A stretch of DNA of 64,000 nt from positions 310,001-374,000 of the forward strand of contig OX335655.1 in NCBI GenBank assembly GCA_946894095.1, read 5' to 3'. Both the position numbers and the translations under genes were made by a program. Origin of the DNA: Incurvaria masculella (lineage: Eukaryota > Arthropoda > Insecta > Lepidoptera > Incurvariidae). The notes beneath the pieces are model-generated. The model saw only the letters and a list, made by a program, of their open reading frames with translations, searched no databases and was not told where the DNA came from. This document shows, piece after piece, positions 47,390 through 58,193 of this stretch (its first letter is position 1; each line of letters starts with the position of its first letter).

Positions 47390-48175
47390 TTATTTTATAT
47401 TTTTATATTTATATTTATTGAGCATAAATAACCCTTGCGGGTCGTGCACATGTTATAATACATTAAAATAAAATAATTACATCAAATTTACAAATTATTG
47501 AAAATTACAATTATAATTATACAAAAAATAACATTTAAATTAAATTAAATATTTCTTGAAAATCATTATTATTAAAAAACTATAATATGGCAAAATCAAA
47601 TGTTATATGTATTATTATAATTATTATATGTAAGTCTTAATTGCTATCAGAGTCATTGAAAAATTATTCTAAATTATAATATGGGTGGCACAATAAATAT
47701 TCTTTCAACTTAATCTTAAAATCGGTCAACTTATTACTATTTCTAATCGATATATTTAAATGATTGTAAATTTTAACTCCTAAATAATCAAATGAATTCT
47801 TAAATAATAAACATTTAGGTCCTTTTTGTCTAAAACTTTAATTATTTCTTTAGTTATACCTTTGTACTTCTTTTACTTTTTTCAAATCTTCCTTTGTCTT
47901 ATGGATTTCTATGCATAATATGAATATATATAACGAAATTACGGTCATTATTTTTAATTTCACAAAAAGGGGCCGGCAAGTATCATCATATTTCGCACAA
48001 CAAATTATTCGAATAACCTTTTTTTGAAGTTTGAGAATATTATTTTTTACATTGCAATTATTACCCCATACATCCAGTCCATACCTTAAAATCGATTCTA
48101 TATAACTAAAATATATTATTCTTAACGTACTTATGTCGACAGATTTTCTAATTGTTCTAATTAATCTAATTAATT
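47390..48175 (-). pseudogene. decayed LINE reverse-transcriptase C-terminal fragment
   Basis: The - strand from about 48165 reads TLRIIYFSYIESILRYGLDV WGNNCNVKNNILKLQKKVIR IICCAKYDDTCRPLF, a typical LINE thumb/C-terminal block, then KKVKEVQRYN and KCLLFKNSFDYLGVKIYNHL with stops. AT-rich 3' region. Confidence 0.7.
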
Positions 48176-48230
48176 AATATTTAACATTTAACAATCGTAA
48201 CACGAGTTAAAGATATTTAGATAGACATAA

Positions 48231-48337
48231 ACAGGTATCTGTCAAAACTTAGTACGAGATATAGCACCGGACTAACCACACAAAAACCGGTTTAGTTCGA
48301 CGGATTAAAGTTAGTCCGCCCTCTCTGAATAGAGCTG
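48231..48337 (-). mobile_element. short palindromic element, family P, copy 4
   Basis: CAGGTATCTGTCAAAACTTA GTACGAG to AAGTTAGTCCGCCCTCTCTG AATAGAGCTG; same family as 42164-42282. Confidence 0.65.
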
Positions 48338-48535
48338 AAAGTATCTATGGTACAAACTGACGAATGTTTTTTTTTGTTTTATTTGTTAAAAGGAAAACTT
48401 ACAGCTAACAAACAAGTTACACAAAATACACTAGAAATAAAAAAATAAGCCTAACAAGTTTTCACAAATATAAATAAAACTATTAATCGCTCGGTACATG
48501 GGAAAGATATGGAGAGAAAGAGGGTGTATTAGGGC

Positions 48536-48635
48536 GTGTGTGTGTGAGGGTGTGTGAGCATGTGTGACAGGGTGTGTGAGGGTGTGTGTGTTTGTGTGAA
48601 TGGGTGTGTGAAATTGTCGTGTGTTATGTATGTGG
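48536..48635 (+). repeat. GTGTGTGAGG-type simple repeat
   Basis: Irregular GTGTGTGTGAGGGTGTGTGA units over about 100 bp. No other content. Confidence 0.7.
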
Positions 48636-48844
48636 GTAAATCCAAATTCCTAAAAATGTATGCACGTTTACTTTTTTTTTATAAATATATCAAGATCTAT
48701 TTCATACATATCCCAGACTTAAGCTATTGACTGATGACTGAATTTGAAGACAAGATTAATTGTTTCTTGAAAGCAGACTTTAAATGTTAGTATGAAGTGC
48801 ACAATCTCTGGTTTTTTGATATTTATGAAATTAAAACATATCCT

Positions 48845-49223
48845 TCAAATGTTTGCATCAAGAATATAGTCGGCGTGGTAGCGATCCGAAAGCATTTCTA
48901 TTCCTAATTCTGTGAGCGTAACCCCTATCTGCGCAGTGAATCCGTATTTTTCCTGAGAAATAAGCGTAAGTACTTCTTTGAAGGCAGGCTCTACTGCTAG
49001 CTGGTACTGACTCACTCTCCGAGAAACGCGAGGGCCCATTGTGAAATGCGTTTCGTGCAAGTACAGTCAGTGTAAACAAAGCCCTCATGCTACAGCCCTT
49101 CGTAGGAAGAAGTAGCAGTTCGGCTCTGTCGGAGAATGTTTGATAGTTAGCGGGAGTGGAAATACCCATTTCACCAACACCTTGTCCATAACACAAAGAC
49201 GACATCAAGTACCTACTAAACAC
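48845..49223 (-). other. unrecognised overlapping open frames
   Basis: Two - strand frames of 71 and 121 codons. The shorter ends FTAQIGVTLTELGIEMLSDR YHADYILD and looks protein-like, but I recognise no family, start context or flanking splice pattern. Confidence 0.25.
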
Positions 49224-50438
49224 TCGACATTTGCTTGATCAATGTCCAGGGAGAATGTTTTTTTTAAGTAAATTTATTTTTGTATTTTATAATCGGAAGA
49301 GGAAGTAACTAAAGGAATCGTAGTTTGAATTTGTAGTTATTACCCAAGTTTTTTTTATAAAAAACATTGCCGAAATCAAAATCGCATTAAAGAGTACATT
49401 GACCGAGACTAATAGGCAAACATGTAATTGAAAATTAAAATTAAAAATAATATTTTTCAATTACTAATTAATGAAAGTCCCAGCGGACAAGGATTATTAT
49501 TTTTTAAATGTTCAAAACATGTTGTTCACAGTGTTGTCAGATGTTGCGTATTTTCGCTGTAATAGGTAACGACATTTTATTTCTGTCTTGCGATTTCAGC
49601 TAAATGATTAATGTCACAGTCGTTAATCTGCAATACAAATCTAAACTAAATACATTCAGTATATAGTAAAATCAATTATGTTACCAATAAAATATTTTAT
49701 CATTATCCGATCGCGACATGGCGTCATCATTACAATTGTATGTATGTATCAAGGTAAAGATCGGTCAGTACGTGTTCAATAGTTTACAGAGAACCGACCG
49801 GCGCTGCTATCGCTATAATATTATCCTTTAGATCGGAAGGAAAAGGTTATGAGCCAGATCAATTTATTTTAAGGTTTACGACCACACTGTTCGATCATAG
49901 GATACTGATTTCGCTTCCTCTACAAACATACACGTTTTTATTATTCGTCAACTACTATTTTAATTATAATTTAACTTAAATGCCTTTTTCGTAATTAATA
50001 GAAAAAAAGATATTTATGGTTTTATGCTGAAAGTCCTTGCCTTTCCGTGTGAACAAAGACACAAAGAGAAGTAACATTTCCCAAGACTAACCTCAAATAA
50101 ACATTTTTAAAAGTGTCTGACGGGTTATTCCTGCTGAGAAAGTATAATAGACTATATGAGCATAAAATAAAGCATGTGAGGAATGAAAATACGTTTGGGT
50201 GATATGGTCTCGTTTAAGTCGTAGCGCTTTTCGGGCCCATAGTAAAATCGGCAATGTCCTTTGCACGGAACCGTTGCACCACGGCTGGGAATCGAGTTTC
50301 ATAGTATAATTTTTTTTTTAAAATAGACTCAGTTTAAAAAAAAATAAGTATGCAGAATTGTTGAGCATGTTCTTAGATGTTCTATATGAAAGTTTGGTAC
50401 TATTAAAACTCTCGGTACGCGATTCAGAATCGTACGTT
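49224..50438. other. intergenic, nothing recognised
   Basis: AT-rich; no gene or repeat family identified. Confidence 0.4.
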
Positions 50439-50714
50439 TTTAGGGTTCCGTACCCAAAGGGTGCCAACGGAACCCTATTACTAAGCCTCCGCTGTCAGTC
50501 CGTCCGTCCGTCCGTCTGTCACAGGGCTGTATCTCATGAACAGTAATAGGTAGGCAGCTGAAAGTTTCACAGAATGTGTATTTATTAAGCCGCTATAACA
50601 ACAAATAGGTAAAATAAATATTAATAATTAAACTTATTTTTTTGTATGTAATCTTGTACGATGGTACGGAAACCTTCGTGTGCGAGTCCGAATCGCACTT
50701 GGCCGGTTTTTTTA
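50439..50714 (-). repeat. GGTTCCGTACC-family repeat, copy D (reverse)
   Basis: Complete in outline: AGGGTTCCGTACCCAAAGGG, the (CCGT)n block, CACAGGGCTGTATCTCATGA and GCACTTGGCCGGTTTTTTT. Confidence 0.8.
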
Positions 50715-51884
50715 AGTAAAATTGTTTCGGTAAAATACATCAGTCCTAGAAATGTGTTGGTTGTGTGCATTACAAATCCTAAGAAAAGGTGGATGCAATC
50801 GCGCATTAGATGCAGCTTTTTTTCAGTGCCTGAGTGTACTGGAGCCATACCTAATCAGTTTCTCATCGAATCGACGCGACGCACGCTGCAAAGTTTTAGT
50901 TAAATGACTCATTTTCGAGAAACGACGAATGCGATAACATTACCGTGAAGCATCGTGTGACGAGGCGAGTAGAGCTGGCGCGGATCGAGGAGTTCACTCG
51001 GGGATCCCCTGCACAATGTCAAATAGGGCAAATGTCAGATCAATTTCGGGTGAGCAAAGATAATAAAAATGACATGCCACGATTTTCCCGTTCATGGCAA
51101 AGCCGTGAATCTAAAAAGAAAATCAGGGGAGCATAATTCCTTCTCAAAAAGGAAGGAATTGCAACGCTTGCTTAGAAATTAGTCGAAACCACGTCGAAAC
51201 AATGTGCCTAATGTTGTGACTAATGTCAATTTGTACCAAATGCCACAGAATAAGTAAACGTACCATTTCAGAGACAGGGCGCCTCTTATAGTTGTGAGTC
51301 TGGCGAAAACTAAAAAAGAAAAAGTAAATAAATCCTCAATTAATTATAGTTACTCAAGGAGGACCGATCTCTACTCAAGAAAATAATGATATATAAACGT
51401 GGTTGATTTTTTTTATTGCATTGTCATTTTAAATTATGTCAATTATTTCAAGTCTCTAGCTGAAGCAAATTTTGTACCGATCAGTCCATGAAACAAATAA
51501 ACACACATGCATGCAATATTGTTAAAATACTTACTACCAGTGTCGCTACAGGCTCATTCAATGCCTAGGTCAAGTTTGCGTGTATGATTCATTGTGGGAA
51601 TTCCCTATCAACATATGTACCTAGGTAGGTATACTGCAATGTAAAAGATGACTAATTTCAGTATAATTCATAGATACCTTTATCAAACTATATGTAGGTA
51701 ACGTGTATTCAGTTTGATAAATTTGTTATCTATATACTATATCAATTGGAATCCGATGTTTTGTCTCTCTGGCAGAAACATAAAGTAATTTAATATTAAA
51801 CAATTACAACCGGACTTTGGACAATCGAACTGGCTCGGGCAGCTGTTTCGGGGCGTACTATGAAAACCGAGATGAAACATATCA
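50715..51884. other. intergenic, nothing recognised
   Basis: No coding or repeat assignment. Confidence 0.4.
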
Positions 51885-52230
51885 GGAGCCGGTAGTCTAA
51901 GTTGTCACCTAAATTGGCGTTACGGCACACCGATCGACTGGCGTTTTCAAATGTATGGAGAAATTGAAGAGCGCGCGCAGAGGGCGTTGAGCGAACTAAC
52001 ATTTGCGAGTCCGAGCTTGATTTGACAGCTTACTCAACGTTGCCGTAAATACGTCGACGTTGCCGTTTACGTCCACTCCGCGTTTTTATACAAATCGGAA
52101 GTCCGCGTTTGACTTTGACAGCTTGAAGAAGTAAAACCACAGAATATCTAGTAAAAACTTGTATGGAGTTTGGAGAAAACGCCAGTCGATCGGTTTGCCG
52201 TAAACGCCAATTTCGGTGAGAACTCAGACT
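51885..52230. mobile_element. palindromic MITE family M1, copy 3
   Basis: GGTAGTCTAAGTTGTCACCT AAATTGG at the left, CCAATTTCGGTGAGAACTCA GACTGCC at the right, with ACGTCGACGTTGCCGTTTAC inside. Confidence 0.75.
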
Positions 52231-53044
52231 GCCCACTCTGGGATGGACGTTGCGCCAACGCGGTTCGGAGGCACTCTGCCGCTAACTCTACCAATGTGGA
52301 CTAGGCTTGATAGAGTAAAGTGGGAGAGCTACTGCGCTGTGCGATCTGAAGCACCCTCCGAGGTTGAGGACCGAAATCTACTGCTTACAGATGCGTCGAA
52401 GAAGAAATGAGCTGGTGTGGGATCTGGGCAGCGTTCTCCGCGTATACACCGACGGAAAGTAATCACTTCATGCCGACTACTTCACCGTGCTCCAGGCTTG
52501 ACATTGTTGCTCTACGGAACGCCTTACTCGGAAAGACAGTCGGCTAAGAACTGGGGCCCATTCAGGTACAAGGGAGTTCGAGCTCGGCCCTAAATATCAA
52601 CTCGCTTTCGTAAATAGTTCATGTTTCCCCACTTCTTTTACGTCATTTAAGTTTGGACATAATCTGGTTTGTTCTATGAATACGTTGGAAGGTAAAATAA
52701 CAGTTCCGTTATTTAAGTAATAACATATTTTCCAGCAATTTTTAGGTTAACTCACTCCCGAGCTCGAACTCACTTGTCCCTGAATGGGACATTGTCCATC
52801 TTGAGCTACTCACGGTTCTCTCTTGACCTGTTGTACTCACCCAAACCACAGAATAAGTAAGAGTAAGTCCCAAACTATCGGCAGGAAATTCACCTATATT
52901 GGGTGACAGCCACAGATTAAGTAAATAAGAACTCAGTGGTGACAGCTCACGTGTGGACTGCGGGTAATGAGCTGGCATTAGCTGCAGGCCTATTTCTGGA
53001 ATTCCGTAATCAGGAATCAGGAATCATTAGTCTAAAAACAGGTT
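52231..53044. other. intergenic; weak LINE-like scrap
   Basis: At about 52340-52440 the + strand reads VEDRNLLLTDASKKK followed by a stop and GVGSG in another frame, faintly like the start of a retroelement RNase H. Too short to assign. The rest is unassigned. Confidence 0.3.
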
Positions 53045-53355
53045 CTGAGCCGGTAGTCTCAGTTCTCACCTAAATTGGCGTTTACGTAACTTCGAAGTTC
53101 TGTAAAAACGCCAAACTACAAGCTTACTAGATATTCTGTGGTTTTACTTCTTCAAGCTGTCAAAGTCAAACGCGGACTTCCGATTTGTATGAAAACGCGG
53201 AGTAGACGTAAACGACAACGTCGACGTATTTACGGCAACGTTGAGTAAGCTGTCAAATCAAGCTCGGGCTCGCAAGGCGCGCGCTCTTCAATTTGAAAAC
53301 GCCAGTCGATCGGTTTGCCGTAACGCCAATTTAGGTGAAAACTGAGACTTCGGGT
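53045..53355. mobile_element. palindromic MITE family M1, copy 4
   Basis: GAGCCGGTAGTCTCAGTTCT CACCTAAATTGGCG at the left and CGCCAATTTAGGTGAAAACT GAGACTTCGGG at the right, with inner blocks as in the other copies. Confidence 0.8.
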
Positions 53356-53750
53356 ACTGTATCTAAAACTCAACCAATTTTATTAGAAAGAAAAATTACA
53401 TTCCGAAAATCTAGATAAGAAATAACCGAGCACTAAGTCAGGTTTGGTTCTGTTTGCGTGATTAATTAAAATGATTTTACTAGAGACACATTCATGGATC
53501 TATTGTATTATATTTTGGTAACTTCATGTTTTTAAATAATGTTTACTCTATAGTTTCGATGTTATTCCCCCATCATTTTCTACGAATAATGAATTGCACG
53601 ATAAGTAACTAGTTGTTTATCTTTCGAGGAACATGGGCAAATACATTGGAAACTAAATGAAAGAAACTTTGATAACTTACCAGGAATTTTGAACAAAGAG
53701 TTTATTCATTTAAAATTGAACCTAATATATAGCACATAAAAACTGTCTGT
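53356..53750. other. intergenic, nothing recognised
   Basis: AT-rich, no assignment. Confidence 0.4.
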
Positions 53751-54035
53751 TTTGAGCGACTCGTAACCTAGTGGTGTGGGGACCTACCTAGCACACCAGA
53801 GGTCTAGGTTCAAATACTCTCCCCGTGCACGACTTTCTTTCTTTTTCTTAGTTGGATAAGTGCATTTCGTCACGAATGCATGAATGCGAACTGCTCCATG
53901 GTTCGGAATCCATGTTAAACGTCGGACTGTATGTACTGGGCGGTAGGGCCATCATTTGGCCCAATGTAATGACGGTGGCCGTGGTATTAGCCATCCATGT
54001 CCAGTTACACAGTAGAAAATTCCGCTGACGGTAGC
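53751..54035 (+). repeat. tRNA-like-headed SINE
   Basis: GAGCGACTCGTAACCTAGTG GTGTGGGG (A-box-like) and GTCTAGGTTCAAATACTC (B-box-like) lie about 35 bases apart, followed by GATAAGTGCATTTCGTCACG AATGC and, from about 53900, the body GGTTCGGAATCCATGTTAAA and ATTAGCCATCCATGTCCAGT TACAC shared with the 5S-headed family. A tRNA-like head has thus been joined to the same body. A related head is at 61138-61270. Confidence 0.65.
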
Positions 54036-54123
54036 TGGAGGTAGACGGAGGGTGACGATGATGCGCGCGATAAAAGATGTCCCTAGACGCCATAGTTTTC
54101 CTGAACTAAAAAAAGCTAATTAA

Positions 54124-54436
54124 AAAAACCGGCCAAGTGCGATTCGGACTCGCACACGAAGGGTTCCGTCCCATTTACAAGATGTAACAAAAAAAAACAC
54201 TTTTTTGTATGAGGCCCCCCTTTAATTTTTATGATGTTTTTATGTTACCTATTTGTTGTTATAGCGGCAAAATTAATACACACTCTGTGAAAATTTTAGC
54301 TGTCTAACTATTAAGGTTCATGAGATACAGCCCTGTGACAGACGCACGGACGGACGGACGGACGGACGGACGGACGGACAGCAGAGGCTAAGTAATAGGG
54401 TTCCGTTTTTACCATTTGGGTACGGAACCCTAAAAA
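54124..54436 (+). repeat. GGTTCCGTACC-family repeat, copy E
   Basis: AAAAAACCGGCCAAGTGCGA TTCGGACTCGCACACG to GGGTACGGAACCCTAAAAA, with (GGAC)n at 54345-54380. Nearly complete. Confidence 0.82.
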
Positions 54437-54655
54437 CCGAGACTAGCAAGCGCACTGGCTGATAACAATGCAAAACGCAAAAATATTATGTTTTTTAGTT
54501 CCGTGATTCATTCCAAATTTTTGCGTCAGTCTCATTGCATCAATAAATATACAAAATTATAAAAATATTTTCGCCACATCACCGTTAAATAACCAAGAGC
54601 CAAACAAACGTTGTTCCTTTTGTAAATATAAAGATACCATAGATAGCCGAGCAGG

Positions 54656-55060
54656 ATGTATTGCGGAGGCTGCTGCGGTCCTTGCGGCGTGCCGTGCGCG
54701 GGGCTATGCTGCGGGACGTGCCGTGGACCTAGCTGCGAACCCTGCTGCAGCCCCTGCGGCGGACCATGCTGCGGCGGACCGTGCTGCGGCGGACCGTGCT
54801 GCGGCGGACCGTGCTGCGGCGGACCGTGCTGCGGCGGACCGTGCTGCGGCGGACCGTGCTGCGGCGGACCGTGCTTCGGCGGACCGTGCTGCGGCGGACC
54901 GTGCTGCGGCGGACCGTGCTGCGGCGGACCGTGCTGCGGCGGACCGTGCTGCGGCGGACCGTGCTGCGGCGGGCCGTGCTGCGGAACCTGCTGTGGCCCC
55001 TCCTGTGGGCCCCGCTGCAGACCTTGCAACGGCCCCTGCTGTGGAGGCGGATGCTTCTAA
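54656..55060 (+). CDS. Cys-Gly-Pro repeat protein, Mst(3)CGP sperm-protein-like
   Basis: 134 residues starting MYCGGCCGPCGVPCAGLCCG, a core of about fifteen CCGGP pentamers, and an end CCGTCCGPSCGPRCRPCNGP CCGGGCF. Drosophila Mst84D/Mst87F/Mst98C proteins are short, intronless, testis-expressed and built of such CGP units, acting in the sperm flagellum (outer fibres/satellites). The core is a 15-bp tandem repeat (TGCTGCGGCGGACCG) and leaves all frames open. This frame is chosen because the non-repetitive flanks (54656-54765 and 54975-55060) keep the Cys-Gly-Pro pattern with varied codons, while other frames do not. One unit has Phe for Cys (TTC, about 54875). No clear translational control element was found upstream. 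It could also be a keratin-associated- or metallothionein-like low-complexity protein. Confidence 0.62.
   Translation: MYCGGCCGPCGVPCAGLCCGTCRGPSCEPCCSPCGGPCCGGPCCGGPCCGGPCCGGPCCGGPCCGGPCCGGPCFGGPCCGGPCCGGPCCGGPCCGGPCCGGPCCGGPCCGTCCGPSCGPRCRPCNGPCCGGGCF
54768..54985 (+). repeat. 15-bp tandem repeat inside the Cys-rich gene
   Basis: TGCTGCGGCGGACCG repeated about fourteen times with one TTC variant (near 54874) and one GGGCCG variant. The period is a multiple of three, so copy number can change without frameshift. Confidence 0.92.
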
Positions 55061-55640
55061 ACAAGAAATGTATTTTTCGTCCTGCACTCTTTGTTTTATG
55101 ATGTAAAGTTCTGCTAACCTTTTATTATGGTTTTATTTTGACTTCTATTGGTTTGATATCCTTGGTAGTAGGGTATTTGGGCTTTAGGTAATAGCGCAAA
55201 TAAGGTAGCGAAACAGATATATTTAAAAATATTACCAGCAGACCTAAACAAGAGCGTCACCTACCAGGCCCAACTATAGCTAAGGCTCATCCAGGTGACC
55301 CCATTAGTAAAATAATTTCATCAAAATCGGTTTAGCCGTTTAGGGGAAGAATTACGAAAAAACCCACACCGGAATTTCATTTACTAAAACAAAGATTCTG
55401 ACGAATTGAGAACCTCCTCTTTTTTTTAAGTCGATTAATAAAAAGATAAACATCTATCAGAAGAGTTTGCTGCCCGAATAAAAGAAAAGACAAATTATAA
55501 TGGACAATGCTTAAAAGAGTATCAAACCGAAATAGGATGAACGGGAAAGTTTATTCTTTTACGAGTCCCATAATTAAAGCCCCAGGCTAACTTCACTGGT
55601 TGCTGCTTAGTTCAGCGGCATGCACGATCGGCTAGGCATA
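55061..55640. other. intergenic; repeat scraps
   Basis: 55305-55375 has AAAATAATTTCATCAAAATC GGTTTAGCCGTTT, and 55395-55430 GACGAATTGAGAACCTCCTC TTTTTTTTAAG, both common lepidopteran repeat motifs. No gene. Confidence 0.45.
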
Positions 55641-56075
55641 CGAGGTTTTCCAGGCTGCTATCCAGGCTGCATCCAGTACGGTGACGAGGTTTCCGAGACT
55701 GCTATTAATCCACAAGTACTGTTACAAGGTTTTCGAGGCTGCTATTAAGCCTCCAGTACTATGACGAGGTTTCCGAGGTTGCTAATAAGCCACAATTACG
55801 GTGACGAGGTTACCGAGGCTGCTATGAGGCAACCAGAGCTGCATCTATGGTTTCGAGACTGCTATATGAGGCCTCAGGGGCTGCGGCGAGGCCTCATGAA
55901 CTGCGACAAAAACTCCTGGGCTGAGACGAGCCTTTTGGGGCTACGATGAAATTTCTGGAGGCTGCTAACCAGGCTTTCATGGATGTTACGGAGCATTTAC
56001 AGCTGCGACGACGCGTTTAGGGCTGTAACAAAGCTTCTAGAGCTTTAAAGGGCTGCAAAGAAGCTTCTGGGGCGA
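55641..56075. repeat. degenerate minisatellite, 40-bp period decaying into 20-bp units
   Basis: ACGAGGTTTCCGAG..CTGCTA recurs at 55684, 55724, 55764 and 55804 (period 40). From about 55875 to 56075 the pattern is closer to 20 bp (CTGCGGCGAGGCCTC, CTGAGACGAGCCTTTTGGGG, CTACGATGAAATTTCTGGAG, CTGCGACGACGCGTTTAGGG, CTGCAAAGAAGCTTCTGGGG). The basic unit is near GCTGCGACGAGGCTTCTGGG. Confidence 0.75.
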
Positions 56076-56077
56076 TA

Positions 56078-57430
56078 TTAAACTAGGCTGGTAAACGAGA
56101 AGTAAAGACATGTTCTAGTAGGGCCGGTTGGAGCATGCCCCGCACGGACCGCAACGCGGAGCGGTGCAGGGGTAAGCGCGGGTAGCAGGGCATTTTCTTC
56201 GTCTTCATTCAAAAGTAATGAACTTCTCTGTCGAGACTGAATTGCGCGGTCACACCGGTATACTACATATCGCTCGTCAAATATTTCTGTATCAAATATA
56301 CTAGGAAGAAGCCACGTTTCAGTCAAGCATATCACGTCGTAATCGGCATTGAAAACGTTTGTCAGGAATAAGTTCGTTTTCGTTCGGAGAACTCTAACAT
56401 TCTGGTAATAAACGGTAGTAGATACGGTTTGAGAAGCACATGAAATCCGAAATGATTTTTTTTTTTCGGATATATATAATTGCATGTTCATATGCTTACA
56501 TTAAGTTTGCAACATTTAGCGGTGCCCGGAAGATAGATTTTTTTTTTTAAATGAATTAAAAGATATATATCTCCTAAACGAATATTTAGAAACGGTATTA
56601 AAAAAAATTATATGTTAAGTCTTTTAAGGCGTAATGTAACTGTGAATTTGCAACACTTTTGTAATTACGGAAATGTATTTAAAAAATGTTTTTAGTAAAA
56701 AAAATCTATGCCGCGAACCTAACTTGCTAGTGCTATATTTCTTTCTAGAATATGTAAAAGAAAATTAAATTCTTTAAAAACTATACCACGAACGATTTTA
56801 TACGTATTTAGAATGTTTTGTTTAGCTTTTGTGTGAATGTAAAAATTATAAATGAAAAAAATGTGCTTCTAATATTTGCAACATTTTACAAATTTCACAG
56901 AATATAGAGTTTGCGGTCAGTTTCCAGTTTCAGAAAATAAAATAGAATTTTCATTACTTGCTTTGCAGATATTATGAAAATAGTACAAAAAAAATATATT
57001 TACACAGTTCCGTAAATAAGAAATTGTTGCAAATTCACAGTAATATTACACCTAAAATTAGCTAACATATAACAATTTTAAATAACATTTCTAAATATTC
57101 ATTTAGGAGATATCATTTTTTAAAAATATTTCATATTTTATTTCTATCTTCCGGACCCCCCCAAAATGTTGCAAACTTAATGTACACACGTCCACATGAA
57201 ATTCTACGTTTATGAGAAAAAAATTGCGTTTCGGATTTAATGTTTTTCTGAGTGCCGATTTAAGGCTAAAGTTCCTGGAGTCAATGTAATTGATGATCCG
57301 GCCTGGGTACAAATTTCCTATTACCTGTAAAATTCGGTTCGGATGCGGTATACGTTCGGTAAGGGCGTCAGGATTTGCGAGTCTTACATATGTGTGTGCG
57401 GACAATCGGTGTGAACGTTCCGGCACCACG
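56078..57430 (-). pseudogene. LINE 5' fragment (ORF1 end? and endonuclease start) split by a TIR element
   Basis: 56440-56230 (-) encodes VYYQNVRVLRTKTNLFLTNV FNADYDVICLTETWLLPSIF, the start of an apurinic-type endonuclease (QN.R.L..K, CLTETWL with catalytic Glu) of jockey/CR1-like LINEs, cut off near 56230. Upstream of the inserted element, frame 57429-57103 (-) has HTYVRLANPDALTERIPHPN RILQVIGNLYPGRIINYIDS, which may be the end of ORF1, but that is a weaker call. Confidence 0.65.
56499..57182. mobile_element. non-autonomous TIR element, 0.68 kb, TA-flanked
   Basis: TACATTAAGTTTGCAACATT T at 56497 and, inverted, AAATGTTGCAAACTTAATGT A ending 57184. Arms continue with CCGGAAGATAG / CTATCTTCCGG and ATCTCCTAAACGAATATTTA GAAA / TTTCTAAATATTCATTTAGG AGAT. 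TA at both edges suggests a TA duplication as in Tc1/mariner elements. It separates the two halves of the LINE fragment. Confidence 0.8.
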
Positions 57431-57833
57431 GCCTTTCACACTCACTCAGGTTTTCCTGCCACGCTGGCATCAACCGCATATTCAAGCGTTCCCTCGCTTC
57501 CGGACGCATACCCAGCGTTCTCGAGCCGGTCGGCTTGGTCCGAGACGACGGAAAGCGGGCAGACGGCATGTCCTTGCTGGCATGGAAGCAAAGAAGGGCT
57601 CTAGTATGGGATGTCACATGCCCGGATACCTAAGCCCATTTCAAATAGGCGGCTCTTGCCACTTGCACATATGCCGCGGAAAAGGCGCAAACTGTAAAAC
57701 ACAGAATGTATAGTGAGTTTGTCGCTTTTGCTGTGGAGACCCTTAGGGCATTGTAAAGCAGTTGGGCAAACTGAGTCCGGAGACCGTTGTACCAGAGCGT
57801 TCTTCACCAAAAACATAGGCTTGGTCATTTTGT
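57431..57833. other. unassigned sequence
   Basis: Overlapping frames on both strands (about 110 codons) without recognised domains. Confidence 0.35.
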
Positions 57834-58193
57834 CAGCCTCAATAGCCCAGTGGCGCGACACTTCGGCGATCGCTCTCCGATCTGGTCTTAGATGGGTGAC
57901 CATTCGACTGTTGAGAGAGGCTGGCCGTGGTTCGGATTCCACGTTAAACTGTAGGTCCCCTTCCTTACTAACTAGATGGTAGGGCTAATCCCGCCCGGGT
58001 TGGTACCATCGCATTGGATGAACGATGGTCGAAGCGGCAATGAAAATTGTCCGTGTTTTCCATCCAGTTCAATGTAGCCGTGCGATATAAGGAAGGTCCT
58101 GGCATGGCACCTAGTTCCCATGTGGTGTGTTGGGCTAATACCATGACAGAAGGTGTGGTATTAGCCATCCATGTCCAGTCACATAAAAAAAAA
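57834..58193 (+). repeat. 5S-rRNA-derived SINE, copy 2
   Basis: Same as 2417-2799 but with about 22 bases of the 5S-like head deleted (CTCTCCGA|TCTGGTCTTAGATGG GTGACC). The TTAGATGGGTGACC part is closer to 5S than in copy 1. A9 tail at about 58184. TTGGTCATT occurs on both sides (57821 and about 58211) and may be the target duplication. Confidence 0.8.

Noticed and set aside
54532..55029. 165-codon - strand frame with PPQHG repeats
   Set aside because: Produced by the 15-bp repeat; outside the repeat it becomes ordinary low-quality sequence, while the + Cys frame keeps its pattern in the flanks.
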